Assembly: GCA_003525075.1 (NCBI GenBank)
Contig: DQFO01000010.1
Coordinates: 1-64,000, forward strand
Reading direction: 5' to 3'
From: Clostridiales bacterium
GTDB taxonomy: Bacteria > Bacillota > Clostridia > TANB77 > CAG-508
DNA length: 64,000 nucleotides
The notes beneath the pieces were generated by a model, which saw only the letters and a program-made list of their open reading frames with translations, did not search any database and was not told the DNA's origin. Shown here one piece after another: positions 36,755 to 46,242 of this stretch; the first letter of the stretch is position 1, and each line of letters opens with the position of its first letter. The translations under genes were made by a program, and so were the position numbers.

Positions 36755-37819
36755 TTAACTTAAAATTTCTAGTCCTATTTCTAATGCTTTTTCTATTATT
36801 TTTTCATTATAATTATTTTTATTATTTAATAATTCTTTTACAAATAATCCTTTTAAATTATTTTCTTGAATTATTTTTTCTATATTATAATTTATTTTTG
36901 TATTATTTTTTATTTTTATTATTTTTTCATCTAAATAATATTTATATATTTCATTAATATTTATTTCAAAATTTCTTTTTCCAATTAATATTATTTCATA
37001 TAATTTATTTTCTTCTAAATTAATTGAATTTATTTTTTCGATTATTTCTTCTATTGAATTTAATTCTGTACAATCCAATTCTTGTTTTTTAAATTCCAAT
37101 TCATCCAATTTAATAAATTCTAATTTATTTCCTAATTTAGAAATTTCTCCTGTTACCATTCCATGTTCACCCAATTCATCAAATCCCATTGCTATGGTAG
37201 AACCAGGATATATTATTTTTCCATCATTTTTAAAATTATTTTTGTGTATATGTCCTAATGCAACATAATCAAAACCTTTTTCTTGCAACATTCTTGTACT
37301 CATTGAATTATATTGCATATCTTCTAAGTTTGCGCCATCTAAAGTTCCATGAATTACTAATATATTTATTTTGTTTGGATTTGATATTTTTAAATCGTTG
37401 AAATTCAAATTTGAGCAATAAAAATCATCAAAACCATATCCATATATGTCTATATTATCTGTCTCTATTCTTTCAAATTTAGGACCAAATATATGAACAT
37501 TTTTATTCCACAAAAAATTATTATAATATGAATTTTTTAATAATGGATCATGATTACCTGGTGCAATAAATATTTGCGTATCATCTATCTCTAAAAATAA
37601 TTTATTTATATATTCAATTGTTGAAGTTCTTATATATTGATTTTCATACAAATCTCCCGCAATAAAAAAATATTTTATATTATTTTCTTTTATATAATTA
37701 ATTATCTTTCTTAATATAACTCTTTGATCATACCTTCTTTGCTCTCCAATTCCTATTTTGTCTGAAAGCATTTTAAATTGCATATCAAAATGCATATCTG
37801 CTATATGTACAAATCTCAT
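36755..37819 (-). CDS. yhaO: YhaO-like metallophosphoesterase, putative DNA exonuclease
   Basis: 354 aa after AAGGG. It is a calcineurin-like phosphoesterase of the SbcD/Mre11 type: HIADMHFD, AGDLYENQ, APGNHDPL and ALGHIHKNNF carry the metal ligands, and VIHGTLDG lies between. It is shorter at the C-terminus than SbcD and lacks an obvious capping domain. Together with the ATPase encoded just downstream it should form an SbcCD/Rad50-Mre11-like nuclease complex acting on DNA ends. The two genes form one unit. Confidence 0.88.
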   Translation of the reverse strand: MRFVHIADMHFDMQFKMLSDKIGIGEQRRYDQRVILRKIINYIKENNIKYFFIAGDLYENQYIRTSTIEYINKLFLEIDDTQIFIAPGNHDPLLKNSYYNNFLWNKNVHIFGPKFERIETDNIDIYGYGFDDFYCSNLNFNDLKISNPNKINILVIHGTLDGANLEDMQYNSMSTRMLQEKGFDYVALGHIHKNNFKNDGKIIYPGSTIAMGFDELGEHGMVTGEISKLGNKLEFIKLDELEFKKQELDCTELNSIEEIIEKINSINLEENKLYEIILIGKRNFEININEIYKYYLDEKIIKIKNNTKINYNIEKIIQENNLKGLFVKELLNNKNNYNEKIIEKALEIGLEILS

Positions 37820-37933
37820 TGTATATTTTCCCTTCTTTCGTTAATTTTTATGTAATTATTTTATTATATTTATTTTGTTTTTTCAATACTTTTTTAGAAC
37901 TTTTGTTTCTATTTTATATAAAATTCCAAAATA

Positions 37934-37962
37934 AAAATGCCTACCTCTTAGATAGACATTTT
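37934..37962 (-). terminator. Imperfect terminator after the coupling-protein operon
   Basis: AAAATGCCTA on the left and TAGACATTTT on the right form an imperfect stem with mismatches, 11 bases beyond the stop codon at 37973. Confidence 0.5.
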
Positions 37963-37972
37963 AATTCATTTT

Positions 37973-40018
37973 TTATTCTTCATCAATTGGTCCAAATAAT
38001 TCATCAAATTTTGCTTCTAACTCTTTTTGTAAATCATATGAATCCTCTTCATCTGTTATTATTGATGCTTTTTGACTCTTTTCTGCTGATTCTAAATTAC
38101 CCAAGCTAATCATATCATTATTTGTTGTATTTGAATTCTCCAGTGTTTGACTTAACTTTGTATTATCTACTTCTTCTTTTTTTGCTGTTTCATCTTTTTG
38201 ACTACTAGAATCATCATCAAATAAATCATCTAAAGATTCTACCTTTAAATTTTGAGCCTCTTTTTCGGCTTTATCTTCAGACCATGGATTATATGGATTG
38301 AATTTTCTCCAACTTCCACGTTGAATTTCTCCAATATCATTATGGCTTATTTCTGCATTTTTCAAATTATTTGCCATAATTTTATGCTTAAAATAGTAAA
38401 ATTTATTTGCTTTTACTGGTTTTATTCCTTTTTCAAATATAATACACAAATCATTATCTAATCTTCTTAATTCGTCAGGTGTCATTAAAGCTCTTGCCAT
38501 GACTTGATCTGAATCACTTGTTCCTGTTTTATGATGTTGTTTATCTCTACTTATAGAAATACTTTCTCTTTCTATTGTTTTCTCACCTAATGTTTTTGAA
38601 AAATATTCAACTGTCTTAAAAGAGTTACTTCCTAAGAATAAGTGAGTATCACAGTTTCCTATGATTGTTTCATAAGATTTATCATATATTGCCTCTAACT
38701 GGTCCAAATTCTGTAATATTACACTAAATGAAATTTTTCTACTTCTTGAAGTCGATATTTTTTTATCAAAATCTGGTATTTTTCCAATATTTGCAAACTC
38801 ATCAAGTATAAAATATGTTGGAACTTTTAATCTTCCTCCATTATCATCTGCAAAATTATATAATTGTTGTATCATTTGAGAGAAAAATATTGTTAATAAG
38901 AAGTCATATGCTGTATGTGTATCTGATGAAATTACATATACTGCTGTTTTCTTATTTCCTATATCTTCAAAATTAATTGTATCTGTTGATGTTAACTCTG
39001 CAATTTCTTTTGAATCAAACTTTCCTAATTTTGATTGTAATGTACTTAATATTGAACTGTATGTTTTTTCTGGTGCGATTTCTATTGATTTATAATTCAT
39101 TCTTGCAGGATGGTCATATGGTAATTTGCTTATTAATTCTGTAAGTAAATTGCTTCCACCATTTGAGTTTGCTGCTCTTACAAGTTCTGCACAACTTGCT
39201 AAATTTTGTTCTTCTTCTGGTCTTGCTGCCATTAAATAATATATTAAAGCTTTTAATAACATCTCTGCTGAATCATCCCAGAATGGATCAGAACCACCAC
39301 CATCTGTTTTTTGACCTTTTACTATTGTATTTGCAATTACGTCTACATCTATTTCTGATGAAATATGTTTTAAAGGATTATATCCATCACTATATTGTGG
39401 TTTTACTAAATTTAATACTTTTATTTCATATCCATGTTGTTTTAAATAACCTGCTGTTCTATCATAAAGTTCTCCTTTTGGATCTGTAAATACATAAGAA
39501 CCTAATAATTGATACGCATTTGGTATTGAATATGATGCTGATTTACCTGATCCAGAACCTCCGACTACTAGCACGTTAACATTTCCTCTTTTATCTACTG
39601 GTAAATAATTATCTTCTGCTAAAACTATTCCCTTTTTATTATTAAGTATAGTATATTGTTCACCATTTCTGCTCCAATCACTTGATCCATGTTCCATATC
39701 TGTATATTCATTTTTGGGTGCAGATCTTATTAAACCAATTGTCATTAAAATTGCATAAAATATTGTAAATAATCCAACATTTTTTAAATAATCTCCCCAG
39801 ATTTTTTGACTTGATAATATTCCAAATGATTTTCCTAAATGTTGTATTGAATCTATTATTACCTCAAACCCTTTAGATATATTATGTTGTATCTGTGCCT
39901 CATGAAATCCAATTGTTAATGGCATGACTAATACTATGGATATAAATACCCATAGTATTGCAAAAATTATATAATATTTTCTTGTTCTTCTTATTGCTCC
40001 TGAAATCTTGTAATTCAT
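37973..40018 (-). CDS. Orphan VirD4/TraG-type coupling ATPase
   Basis: 681 aa after AAGGTG. Two N-terminal membrane helices (about residues 17-36 and 82-98) precede the coupling ATPase: Walker A GGSGSGKSAS (153-162), VFTDPKGELYDRTAGYL (a VirD4-family block), FILDEFANIGKIPDF (Walker B) and SFSVILQNLDQLE. The tail beyond residue 560 is acidic and polar (LESLDDLFDDD) and may bind substrates. Coupling proteins feed DNA or protein into type IV secretion channels, but no relaxase, VirB4 or VirB6 gene lies here. It ends a three-gene unit. It may be a remnant of an integrative element or a stand-alone device. Confidence 0.9.
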   Translation of the reverse strand: MNYKISGAIRRTRKYYIIFAILWVFISIVLVMPLTIGFHEAQIQHNISKGFEVIIDSIQHLGKSFGILSSQKIWGDYLKNVGLFTIFYAILMTIGLIRSAPKNEYTDMEHGSSDWSRNGEQYTILNNKKGIVLAEDNYLPVDKRGNVNVLVVGGSGSGKSASYSIPNAYQLLGSYVFTDPKGELYDRTAGYLKQHGYEIKVLNLVKPQYSDGYNPLKHISSEIDVDVIANTIVKGQKTDGGGSDPFWDDSAEMLLKALIYYLMAARPEEEQNLASCAELVRAANSNGGSNLLTELISKLPYDHPARMNYKSIEIAPEKTYSSILSTLQSKLGKFDSKEIAELTSTDTINFEDIGNKKTAVYVISSDTHTAYDFLLTIFFSQMIQQLYNFADDNGGRLKVPTYFILDEFANIGKIPDFDKKISTSRSRKISFSVILQNLDQLEAIYDKSYETIIGNCDTHLFLGSNSFKTVEYFSKTLGEKTIERESISISRDKQHHKTGTSDSDQVMARALMTPDELRRLDNDLCIIFEKGIKPVKANKFYYFKHKIMANNLKNAEISHNDIGEIQRGSWRKFNPYNPWSEDKAEKEAQNLKVESLDDLFDDDSSSQKDETAKKEEVDNTKLSQTLENSNTTNNDMISLGNLESAEKSQKASIITDEEDSYDLQKELEAKFDELFGPIDEE

Positions 40019-40042
40019 ATGTAAATCACCTTCTCTTTTGTT

Positions 40043-40246
40043 TTATTTTGATAATTCTTCTGCTTGCTTTTGTTTACTATTATTGTATGCTGGTATTGTT
40101 ATATAATCAACTGGTAAAGTTTCTCTTATCGCTGCTCTAGTTGCTTTAAGGTTTTCATTTTCTCTTTCTTTACTTACTCCTGTATAACATAATGTTGTTT
40201 TACTCATTCCAGCTGCACTTCTAGTTTCTGCTATGTGATTTCCCAT
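40043..40246 (-). CDS. Small protein of unknown function in the coupling-protein operon
   Basis: 67 aa with a strong AAGGAGG site. It is highly charged and polar, with no membrane helix; a Lys/Gln/Glu-rich C-terminus (NNSKQKQAEELSK) suggests a helix. No family is recognised. It lies 24 bases upstream of the coupling ATPase gene and 19 bases downstream of the next gene, so it belongs to the same transcript and could be a partner or substrate adaptor. That role is inference only. Confidence 0.75.
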   Translation of the reverse strand: MGNHIAETRSAAGMSKTTLCYTGVSKERENENLKATRAAIRETLPVDYITIPAYNNSKQKQAEELSK

Positions 40247-40265
40247 AGTAAAATATCCTCCTTAA

Positions 40266-40781
40266 TTACTCACCTCTTACTTCAAATGCAAAGTAAGACT
40301 TATTTGGTTTTAATTTACACTTTCCCTTTACTTTATTTTCTTTTTCATCAAAATAAAGTCTAGGTTTTATTTCTTCTGTAGTTTCAGGATCAATTACACA
40401 AATATCTCTTCTTAAATTTGGTGTATAATTAAATTCTTTAAATTCCTGTTCTTCTTCTGAATATAATGTATCGAACTTAAATGCTGATGGACTTTTACCA
40501 ATTCTAACTTCATCATCAATCAATACACCAGAATTAATAATAACTTTATCTCCTGCAAATGATAAAATTGCTAATTGATTTCCTTGTGGTTGTGGATCAT
40601 CAACATAAAAAGTCTTTCTTCTAGATTCTCCTCTTATTTCTTCTGAACATTCTAATCTTTCTACTGTATATTTAGGATACTCTTTTAAAAACTCTTTCTT
40701 AGTTTTATATATTTGATAAATAACTGTACTTACTCCTTTTGGATCTGTTATACTAAAATGTTTTCCTTGTAACATATCCAT
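40266..40781 (-). CDS. Unknown soluble protein leading the coupling-protein operon
   Basis: 171 aa after AGAGG. It is soluble and beta-rich by appearance, with no signal peptide or membrane helix. Distinctive stretches are KHFSITDPKGVSTVIYQIYK, RRKTFYVDDPQPQGNQ and RDICVIDPETTEEIKPRLYF. I do not recognise the family. A consensus promoter stands 67 bases upstream, and the next two genes follow with gaps of 19 and 24 bases. Being first in the unit it may be made in excess of the ATPase and could be an assembly or substrate protein. Confidence 0.78.
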   Translation of the reverse strand: MDMLQGKHFSITDPKGVSTVIYQIYKTKKEFLKEYPKYTVERLECSEEIRGESRRKTFYVDDPQPQGNQLAILSFAGDKVIINSGVLIDDEVRIGKSPSAFKFDTLYSEEEQEFKEFNYTPNLRRDICVIDPETTEEIKPRLYFDEKENKVKGKCKLKPNKSYFAFEVRGE

Positions 40782-40847
40782 TTTTATTTACCTCTCTTTC
40801 TATGTTAATCCATAGTTTTATCTTATGTTTACCGACAACCATACTTT

Positions 40848-40876
40848 ATTATACATCTTATATGCTTATTTGTCAA
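40848..40876 (-). promoter_or_regulatory. Perfect-consensus sigma-A promoter of the coupling-protein operon
   Basis: Minus strand TTGACA (40876-40871), a 17-base spacer and TATAAT (40853-40848): both boxes match consensus exactly. Predicted start near 40841 leaves a leader of about 60 bases before ATG 40781. Confidence 0.85.
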
Positions 40877-40900
40877 TAGCTTTAAACTTTTTTCGGTATT

Positions 40901-41782
40901 TTAGACACTTCTTGGATTAAATTTTGATATTTCTTTTAATTTTTTAAACATTTCTTTTTCTTCTGATGTAATTTTTTCTGGAATTACAATTTCTAATTTT
41001 CCTATTAAATTCCCTCTTTCACCTTTTGCATTTTTATATCCTTTATTAGGGATTTCTATTGTTTCACCAGATTGAACTCCATTTGGTATATATATTTGAG
41101 TTCGGGTTCCATCTATTGATTCAACTTTTGCTTTAGTTCCCAATACCGCTTCCCATGGTGTTATTGGAATTATAGTTGATAAATTTATTCCATCTAATTT
41201 AAACTTTTTACTATCTTCTATATTTATTTTTATGAACATGTCTCCATTTTTACCACCATTTTTGCCTGTCTTGCCTTGTCCCATTAATCTTATTTTTTCA
41301 TTTTCCTGTACACCTTCTGGTAATTTTATAGTAATTGTTTTGTCTTTATTTTCTAAATCTTTAAATACAATTGTTTTGTTTGCTCCGTAAAATCCTTCTT
41401 CAAGTGATATATTTATTTCTGTTTCAATATCTTCACCTCTTATTGCTGGTTCATTTGGCTTGTCTATGCTTTCAGCTGTATCTCCGCTTCCAAAAAACAT
41501 TCCAAATATTTCACCAGCCATTTGTCCTGAAGTCTTTGTATGATTTAATCTACGTCCGACATTATAATTCCAAGTTCTATCATATTTTCTTTTTGTTGAT
41601 GGATTTGAAAGAATTCTGTAAGCTTCATTTACATCTTTTATCTTTTCTTCTGCTAATTTATCACCAACATTTACATCAGGATGATATTTTTTCGCTTGTT
41701 TTCTATAGGCTGATTTTATTTGATCTATTGTTACTTTATTTGTTTCTAATTCTAATATTTTATAGTAATTCTTAAATTTCAT
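40901..41782 (-). CDS. DnaJ-like co-chaperone without zinc finger (CbpA type)
   Basis: 293 aa after GGAGG. The J domain (residues 3-70) has the HPD motif in KYHPDVNVGD, which stimulates DnaK. A short G-poor linker leads to the two C-terminal beta domains: LEEGFYGANKTIVF, IRLMGQGKTGKNGG and IPNKGYKNAKGERGNLIGKL. The CxxCxGxG zinc repeats of full DnaJ are absent, so this is a class B/CbpA-like J protein. No dnaK or grpE lies nearby. The gene stands alone, with a terminator on its upstream side that belongs to murF. Confidence 0.9.
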   Translation of the reverse strand: MKFKNYYKILELETNKVTIDQIKSAYRKQAKKYHPDVNVGDKLAEEKIKDVNEAYRILSNPSTKRKYDRTWNYNVGRRLNHTKTSGQMAGEIFGMFFGSGDTAESIDKPNEPAIRGEDIETEINISLEEGFYGANKTIVFKDLENKDKTITIKLPEGVQENEKIRLMGQGKTGKNGGKNGDMFIKINIEDSKKFKLDGINLSTIIPITPWEAVLGTKAKVESIDGTRTQIYIPNGVQSGETIEIPNKGYKNAKGERGNLIGKLEIVIPEKITSEEKEMFKKLKEISKFNPRSV

Positions 41783-41813
41783 TTGACATCCTCCAATTAA
41801 ATTTTTCTAAAAA

Positions 41814-41838
41814 AATTGGTATTCACATTATACCAATT
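41814..41838 (-). terminator. Terminator after murF
   Basis: AATTGGTAT (41814-41822) pairs with ATACCAATT (41830-41838), 15 bases past the murF stop codon. Confidence 0.75.
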
Positions 41839-41852
41839 CTTTTAGAAAAAAT

Positions 41853-43220
41853 CTATAGTTTTTGACAAATTTCATAAAATTTCATGCCATTTGAAGCTTT
41901 TATTAAAACTCCATCTCCTTCTTTTAAAATTTCTTGCAATTTGCTTAAAATTTCCTCATTATTTTGTAATAAAATACATTGTGTTTTCTTATTTTTATTT
42001 GCTTTTGAAATAATATTTTTAGCAAATTCTCCTCTACATATTAACACATCTATATTATCATTAGCCACTTCTTCTCCAACTTTTTCATGTAGTTCTTTAG
42101 AAAAATCTCCTAACTCTAACATATCTCCTAAAACAGCTATTTTTCTTAAATCCGTACGGCTTGAAAGATATTTCAAACTTGCTTTCATTGATTCATAGCT
42201 TGCATTATAACTATCATTTATTAATGTAGCACCATTTTTTAAAACTCTTATATCCATTCTCTTTTTTGTTAATTCAAATTTTGATATTCCATTTTGAATT
42301 TCTTTTGCTGTTAATCCTAACACTTTTCCAACCATAAAACCACATAATGCATTATATACAAAGTGTTCGCCTCCAACAGGAACATCTATGTTAACTTTTT
42401 CTGATAAAGTTTTAACTACAAATTTGCTTTTTTCTTCTCCTAATTCAATTTTTTCTGCAATTACATCACTTGAATTGTTTATTCCGTATGTGTGTATTTC
42501 AATTTTCTCCTTATTTTCTTCATACCATTTATGTAATAAATCGTTATCATTATTTATTATCATTCTTGGAATTTTCATTCCTTCTAAAATCTCGAGCTTA
42601 GCTTTTAATATATTTTCTCTTGACCCTAAATTTCCTATATGTGATGTTCCAATATTAGTTATTACAGCTAAAGTTGGTTTTGCTATATTTGTCAATAAAC
42701 TTATTTCTCCAAAATGATTCATTCCCATTTCTACAACCAATGCTTCATGATCTTTTAACTTTAATATTGTTAATGGTAATCCTATATTATTATTGTTATT
42801 TCCTTCTGTTTTTAATGTCTTATATTTCTGACTCACTACACTTGCTATTATATCTTTTGTACTTGTTTTTCCTACACTTCCTGTAACAGCAATTACTGGA
42901 ATATTATATAAACTTCTCTTATATTTTGCAATTTCGTATAATGCTTCAAATGTATCTTCAACTTGTATTATAGTTTTGTCTTTATATTTTTCTTTTTCTT
43001 CTTTTGATATTTGTATATTAGAAATTATTACAGCCGTAGCTCCCGCATCTAGTGCTTGATTCCAAAAATTACTCCCATCAAATTTTTCTCCTTTTATTCC
43101 AATATATATATCACCTTTTTGTATTGTTCTTGTATCTTTTGAAAAATTTTCAACTTCTAATTCTTCATTTCCAAATAACATTTTTCCTTTTGTAACCTTT
43201 AATATTTCTTTTACTTTCAT
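41853..43220 (-). CDS. murF: UDP-N-acetylmuramoyl-tripeptide-D-alanyl-D-alanine ligase
   Basis: 455 aa after AAAGGA. MurF adds D-Ala-D-Ala to the UDP-MurNAc tripeptide, the last cytosolic step of precursor building. Domains in order: the N-terminal UMAG-binding domain with FSKDTRTIQKGDIYIGI, the central ATPase with VTGSVGKTSTKDI (P-loop, about residues 107-119), EGNNNNNIGLPLTIL, VVEMGMNHFGEI and TNIGTSHIGNLGS, then the C-terminal domain with NDSYNASYESMKASL and AVLGDMLELG. Length is normal. It is a single gene here; ddl and mraY, often adjacent, are not in view. Confidence 0.96.
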   Translation of the reverse strand: MKVKEILKVTKGKMLFGNEELEVENFSKDTRTIQKGDIYIGIKGEKFDGSNFWNQALDAGATAVIISNIQISKEEKEKYKDKTIIQVEDTFEALYEIAKYKRSLYNIPVIAVTGSVGKTSTKDIIASVVSQKYKTLKTEGNNNNNIGLPLTILKLKDHEALVVEMGMNHFGEISLLTNIAKPTLAVITNIGTSHIGNLGSRENILKAKLEILEGMKIPRMIINNDNDLLHKWYEENKEKIEIHTYGINNSSDVIAEKIELGEEKSKFVVKTLSEKVNIDVPVGGEHFVYNALCGFMVGKVLGLTAKEIQNGISKFELTKKRMDIRVLKNGATLINDSYNASYESMKASLKYLSSRTDLRKIAVLGDMLELGDFSKELHEKVGEEVANDNIDVLICRGEFAKNIISKANKNKKTQCILLQNNEEILSKLQEILKEGDGVLIKASNGMKFYEICQKL

Positions 43221-43308
43221 TCAACTTTCGTCCTTTCGGTATACTATTGTTTTGACTTATTATATTCTATTTATCTATAAATTGCAACTATAAATAAATA
43301 AGCATTTA

Positions 43309-43339
43309 AAATATCTAATTTAGATATTTCAAATGCTTA
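43309..43339 (-). terminator. Terminator after the SASP gene
   Basis: TAAGCATTT (43309-43317) pairs with AAATGCTTA (43331-43339); an inner ATATCTAA/TTAGATAT stretch extends the stem. It lies 12 bases past the SASP stop codon. Confidence 0.75.
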
Positions 43340-43350
43340 TAATCTAAAAA

Positions 43351-43530
43351 CTATTGATTTTCAACAGCTCTATTTGCAATTTCTATAGCTTTTGAAACTA
43401 TATTACCACATGTTTTTGAGGAAACATTTTCCCAACTTCCTCCGTCTTTTTTTACCTGATCATATACACCTAGTTCTTTTGCAATTTCTGTTCGTAAGTT
43501 TTCAGACATTAATTTGTTACTTCTTGACAT
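43351..43530 (-). CDS. Alpha/beta-type small acid-soluble spore protein
   Basis: 59 aa from ATG 43530 (MSRSNKLMSENLRTEIAKEL), after AAAGGAG. These proteins coat spore DNA and protect it from UV and chemicals. The hallmark EIAKELGV, the region where the germination protease cuts, is present (TEIAKELGVYD), followed by SSKTCGNIVSKAIEIAN, which matches the second conserved block (GxxGGxMVKKMIE) with a Cys in place of one usual residue. Forespore sigma-G control is expected from the family; I could not fix a clear sigma-G promoter. Confidence 0.85.
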   Translation of the reverse strand: MSRSNKLMSENLRTEIAKELGVYDQVKKDGGSWENVSSKTCGNIVSKAIEIANRAVENQ

Positions 43531-43661
43531 ACTAAGCTCTCCTTTCAAATTTAATCTGTTATTTTACGGACCGTTTTTGAAAATATATTTTAAATATTTT
43601 CAATCATATTATCTGCAAAAGATATTTTTTTATTAAAACAATTTTTTCAAAATTTAGAATT

Positions 43662-44996
43662 TTATTCTGTCAATGTTCCATTTTCAGTATTTGTTACTAT
43701 TAATGTATCTTCTTCTTTTCCTGTCTGAGCATTTATATATTCAATAAATTCTACTTCATTTATTTTTCCTTTAAATTCGTAACATAATACTTCTGTATTA
43801 AATTCTGTTGGTATTATTGCTAATTTTTCACTTGACAATTCTGCTTTTGTTGAAATATTTTTTCTTGCCTCGTCTATTGAAATCAAATTACTTGGAATTT
43901 CTCTTTCAAAATGACAATTTAAATATCCTGTTGCATCAATACCAACTATTTCACCATCATCTAATGCTATTTTTAATTTAATTAAATCAGGATATGCAAC
44001 TATATTTCCTTGTTTATATGCATAATTTATAACTATATATCCATCATTTTTCATATAATAAGTTTCTTGCATATTTTCATATTTTTTTGCTTGTAAATAT
44101 TCTTTTCCTTTTTGAATTGCATCTTGTTCTGTTATATTTTCACCATTTGTTTCTCTATCATAATTCATATAAACAAGATGTCCACCTTTTTTGGAAATTG
44201 ATATTCCTATTTTTTTATTTTCATTTGTCGTTACTTCAAATCTATATACTGGTATATTTCCATTTTCAACATATCCATTATTTTTTGTTTCTTTTATTTT
44301 ATCTTTTCCAATAAATTCCTCTGCAATTGTTTTTGCTTCTTCTTCTGAAATATCATTACCTGTTACCCCTTTCTTTTCTTCACTTGTTATATGTTCAGAA
44401 AATGCCCCATCATAGATTAATCCTGAATATTCGTGAAAGTTTTGTTCTACCATATTAAAATTACTTACTTCTGATATATCTGAACCTTCTGCATTCTTTT
44501 TTAAATCTTCCCATTTTATAATTCCATTATTTAATTCTGTAATCATTTCATTTAATGTATTTGATAAATCATTTGCATAATTATATAGTTCTTGTATTTT
44601 ATCCATATCCTCATCTGATAAATCTTGTCCATCTATACATTTATTTGCCATAGTATAACTGTATTCACTTACTTGATTTAAAAATTTTTCTGTATTTTCA
44701 ATTTCTTGACTTTCTATTGGAACCATACTTAAATAACATGTTGCTAAATCTGTTTCTCTCCATACTTCCATAAGTGTTTTTGCACCATGCCTCGCTTCTT
44801 TTGATATCATAGATTTTGCTAAATAAATTTTTGAATTTTGAATTCTATCTACAACCTCATAAAAAGCTTTATTATTATCATTTTGTACCACATTCGCATA
44901 TGATGTATTTTTATTATACAAATTTATCCCTAAGATTACTGCAATAACAATAGCAATTATTGCAATAACATTCCACACTTTTTTTGAATTATTCAT
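43662..44996 (-). CDS. ypeB: Germination protein YpeB
   Basis: 444 aa from ATG 44996, eight bases after GAGGAG. YpeB sits in the spore inner membrane and cortex and stabilises the cortex lytic enzyme SleB. A membrane helix (about residues 9-27) is followed by the helical YpeB domain (KNTSYANVVQNDNNKAFYEV, KARHGAKT-like EARHGAKTLMEVWRE) and C-terminal PepSY-like repeats (SEEEAKTIAEEFIG, QDAIQKGKEYLQ-type). In Bacillus and most Clostridia sleB is directly upstream; here the upstream gene is a divergently oriented glycosyltransferase, so the partner must be elsewhere. Confidence 0.88.
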   Translation of the reverse strand: MNNSKKVWNVIAIIAIVIAVILGINLYNKNTSYANVVQNDNNKAFYEVVDRIQNSKIYLAKSMISKEARHGAKTLMEVWRETDLATCYLSMVPIESQEIENTEKFLNQVSEYSYTMANKCIDGQDLSDEDMDKIQELYNYANDLSNTLNEMITELNNGIIKWEDLKKNAEGSDISEVSNFNMVEQNFHEYSGLIYDGAFSEHITSEEKKGVTGNDISEEEAKTIAEEFIGKDKIKETKNNGYVENGNIPVYRFEVTTNENKKIGISISKKGGHLVYMNYDRETNGENITEQDAIQKGKEYLQAKKYENMQETYYMKNDGYIVINYAYKQGNIVAYPDLIKLKIALDDGEIVGIDATGYLNCHFEREIPSNLISIDEARKNISTKAELSSEKLAIIPTEFNTEVLCYEFKGKINEVEFIEYINAQTGKEEDTLIVTNTENGTLTE

Positions 44997-45114
44997 TTTC
45001 ATATCTCCTCACTTATTAACTTTTTCTTATTTTTTCATTTTTTTCAAAAAATTATACAATTATTTATTTTTTTGTGCTAAAATATTTCTGAATTTATATG
45101 GAAAGGTCTGACTA

Positions 45115-46239
45115 ATGAAAGTAATTATTTTTTACGCAAAATATGGTGGTGGTCATTTATCTGCCGCTCGTTCAATAGAAAATTGTATAAATACATATTA
45201 TAAAAATGTTAATGTTGAATTAATAGATTTTATGGAATATGCAAATAAAGAATTTAATAAAATAACAACAAAAGCTTATGCTGAAATGGCAAAAAAAATT
45301 CCGAAGGCTTATGGAAGCATATATTGGAAATCTGAAAAAGGTCCTCTTGCTCACATAAGTACAACTTCAAATAAATTATTATCTATAAAAATAAATAAAT
45401 TATTACAAGAAAAATCACCAGATTTAATTATCTGTACACACCCTTTTGCAAGCCAAATGTGTGGTTATTTAACAAAACATCATAAATTAAATACAAAAAT
45501 AGCAACAATTTTAACAGATTTTGCATCACATGATCAATGGCTTGTTTATAATGAATATATTAATTATTTATTTGTATCTAATATAGAAATGAAAGAAACA
45601 TTAATGAGTAAAAATATTCCAGCAAATAAAATATTTGTTACTGGAATTCCTATCTCAGAAAGATTTTTAAATAAATATGATAAAAAATCTTTATTTATAG
45701 ATTTTAATTTAAATCCAAATAAAAAAGTAGTATTATTTTTTGGTGGAGGAGAATTTGGGCTTGGAAAAAATTATACTTTAAAAGTTTTTGAGACATTTGT
45801 AAAAGATTCTGCTGATATTCAAATCATTGCAATTTCAGGAAAAAATAGAAAAATGAAAGAAGCTTTTGAAAATATTGTTATAGAAAATCACAAAGAAGCA
45901 AATGTACAAATATTTGAATATACAAATAAAGTACCCGAATTTATGAGTATTTCTAATTTAGTTGTAACAAAACCTGGTGGACTTACTACTTCTGAAAGCC
46001 TTGCTTCAGGATTACCAATTGTTGTTATAAATCCTATTCCAGGTCAAGAAGAAGAAAATGCTGAATATTTAGTTAATCATAATACTGCAATTTGGTTAAA
46101 AAAAGATGATAATGTAGAAGAAATTATTAATAATTTATTATCTGATTCTTCAAAATTAGAAGAAATGAGTAATAATGCAAAATCAATTTCAAAACCAAAT
46201 TCAACAAATGATATATGTAAAATATTATTAAATAATTAA
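45115..46239 (+). CDS. Processive diacylglycerol glucosyltransferase-like enzyme (UgtP/MGDG synthase family)
   Basis: 374 aa after AAAGG. It is a GT28-family GT-B glycosyltransferase. The N-terminal MGDG-synthase domain is clear: FYAKYGGGHLSAARSIE, THPFASQMCGYL and LTDFASHDQW. The C-terminal donor-binding half has VLFFGGGEFGLGKN and VVTKPGGLTTSESLASGLP with PIPGQEEENAEYL. Such enzymes add glucose or galactose from a UDP-sugar to diacylglycerol, giving membrane glycolipids and lipoteichoic acid anchors. A phosphoglucomutase and a UDP-sugar pyrophosphorylase gene occur 6-8 kb away. The gene ends at its own terminator. Confidence 0.9.
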   Translation: MKVIIFYAKYGGGHLSAARSIENCINTYYKNVNVELIDFMEYANKEFNKITTKAYAEMAKKIPKAYGSIYWKSEKGPLAHISTTSNKLLSIKINKLLQEKSPDLIICTHPFASQMCGYLTKHHKLNTKIATILTDFASHDQWLVYNEYINYLFVSNIEMKETLMSKNIPANKIFVTGIPISERFLNKYDKKSLFIDFNLNPNKKVVLFFGGGEFGLGKNYTLKVFETFVKDSADIQIIAISGKNRKMKEAFENIVIENHKEANVQIFEYTNKVPEFMSISNLVVTKPGGLTTSESLASGLPIVVINPIPGQEEENAEYLVNHNTAIWLKKDDNVEEIINNLLSDSSKLEEMSNNAKSISKPNSTNDICKILLNN

Positions 46240-46242
46240 AAA

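Noticed and set aside
37973..40781. Complete conjugative element
   Set aside because: No relaxase, VirB4, integrase or att pair lies around the coupling ATPase; flanking genes are housekeeping.
43560..43605. Inverted repeat GAAAATAT/ATATTTTC upstream of the SASP gene as a sigma-G promoter or operator
   Set aside because: No convincing sigma-G -35/-10 pair could be placed around it; the arms are simple AT sequence.
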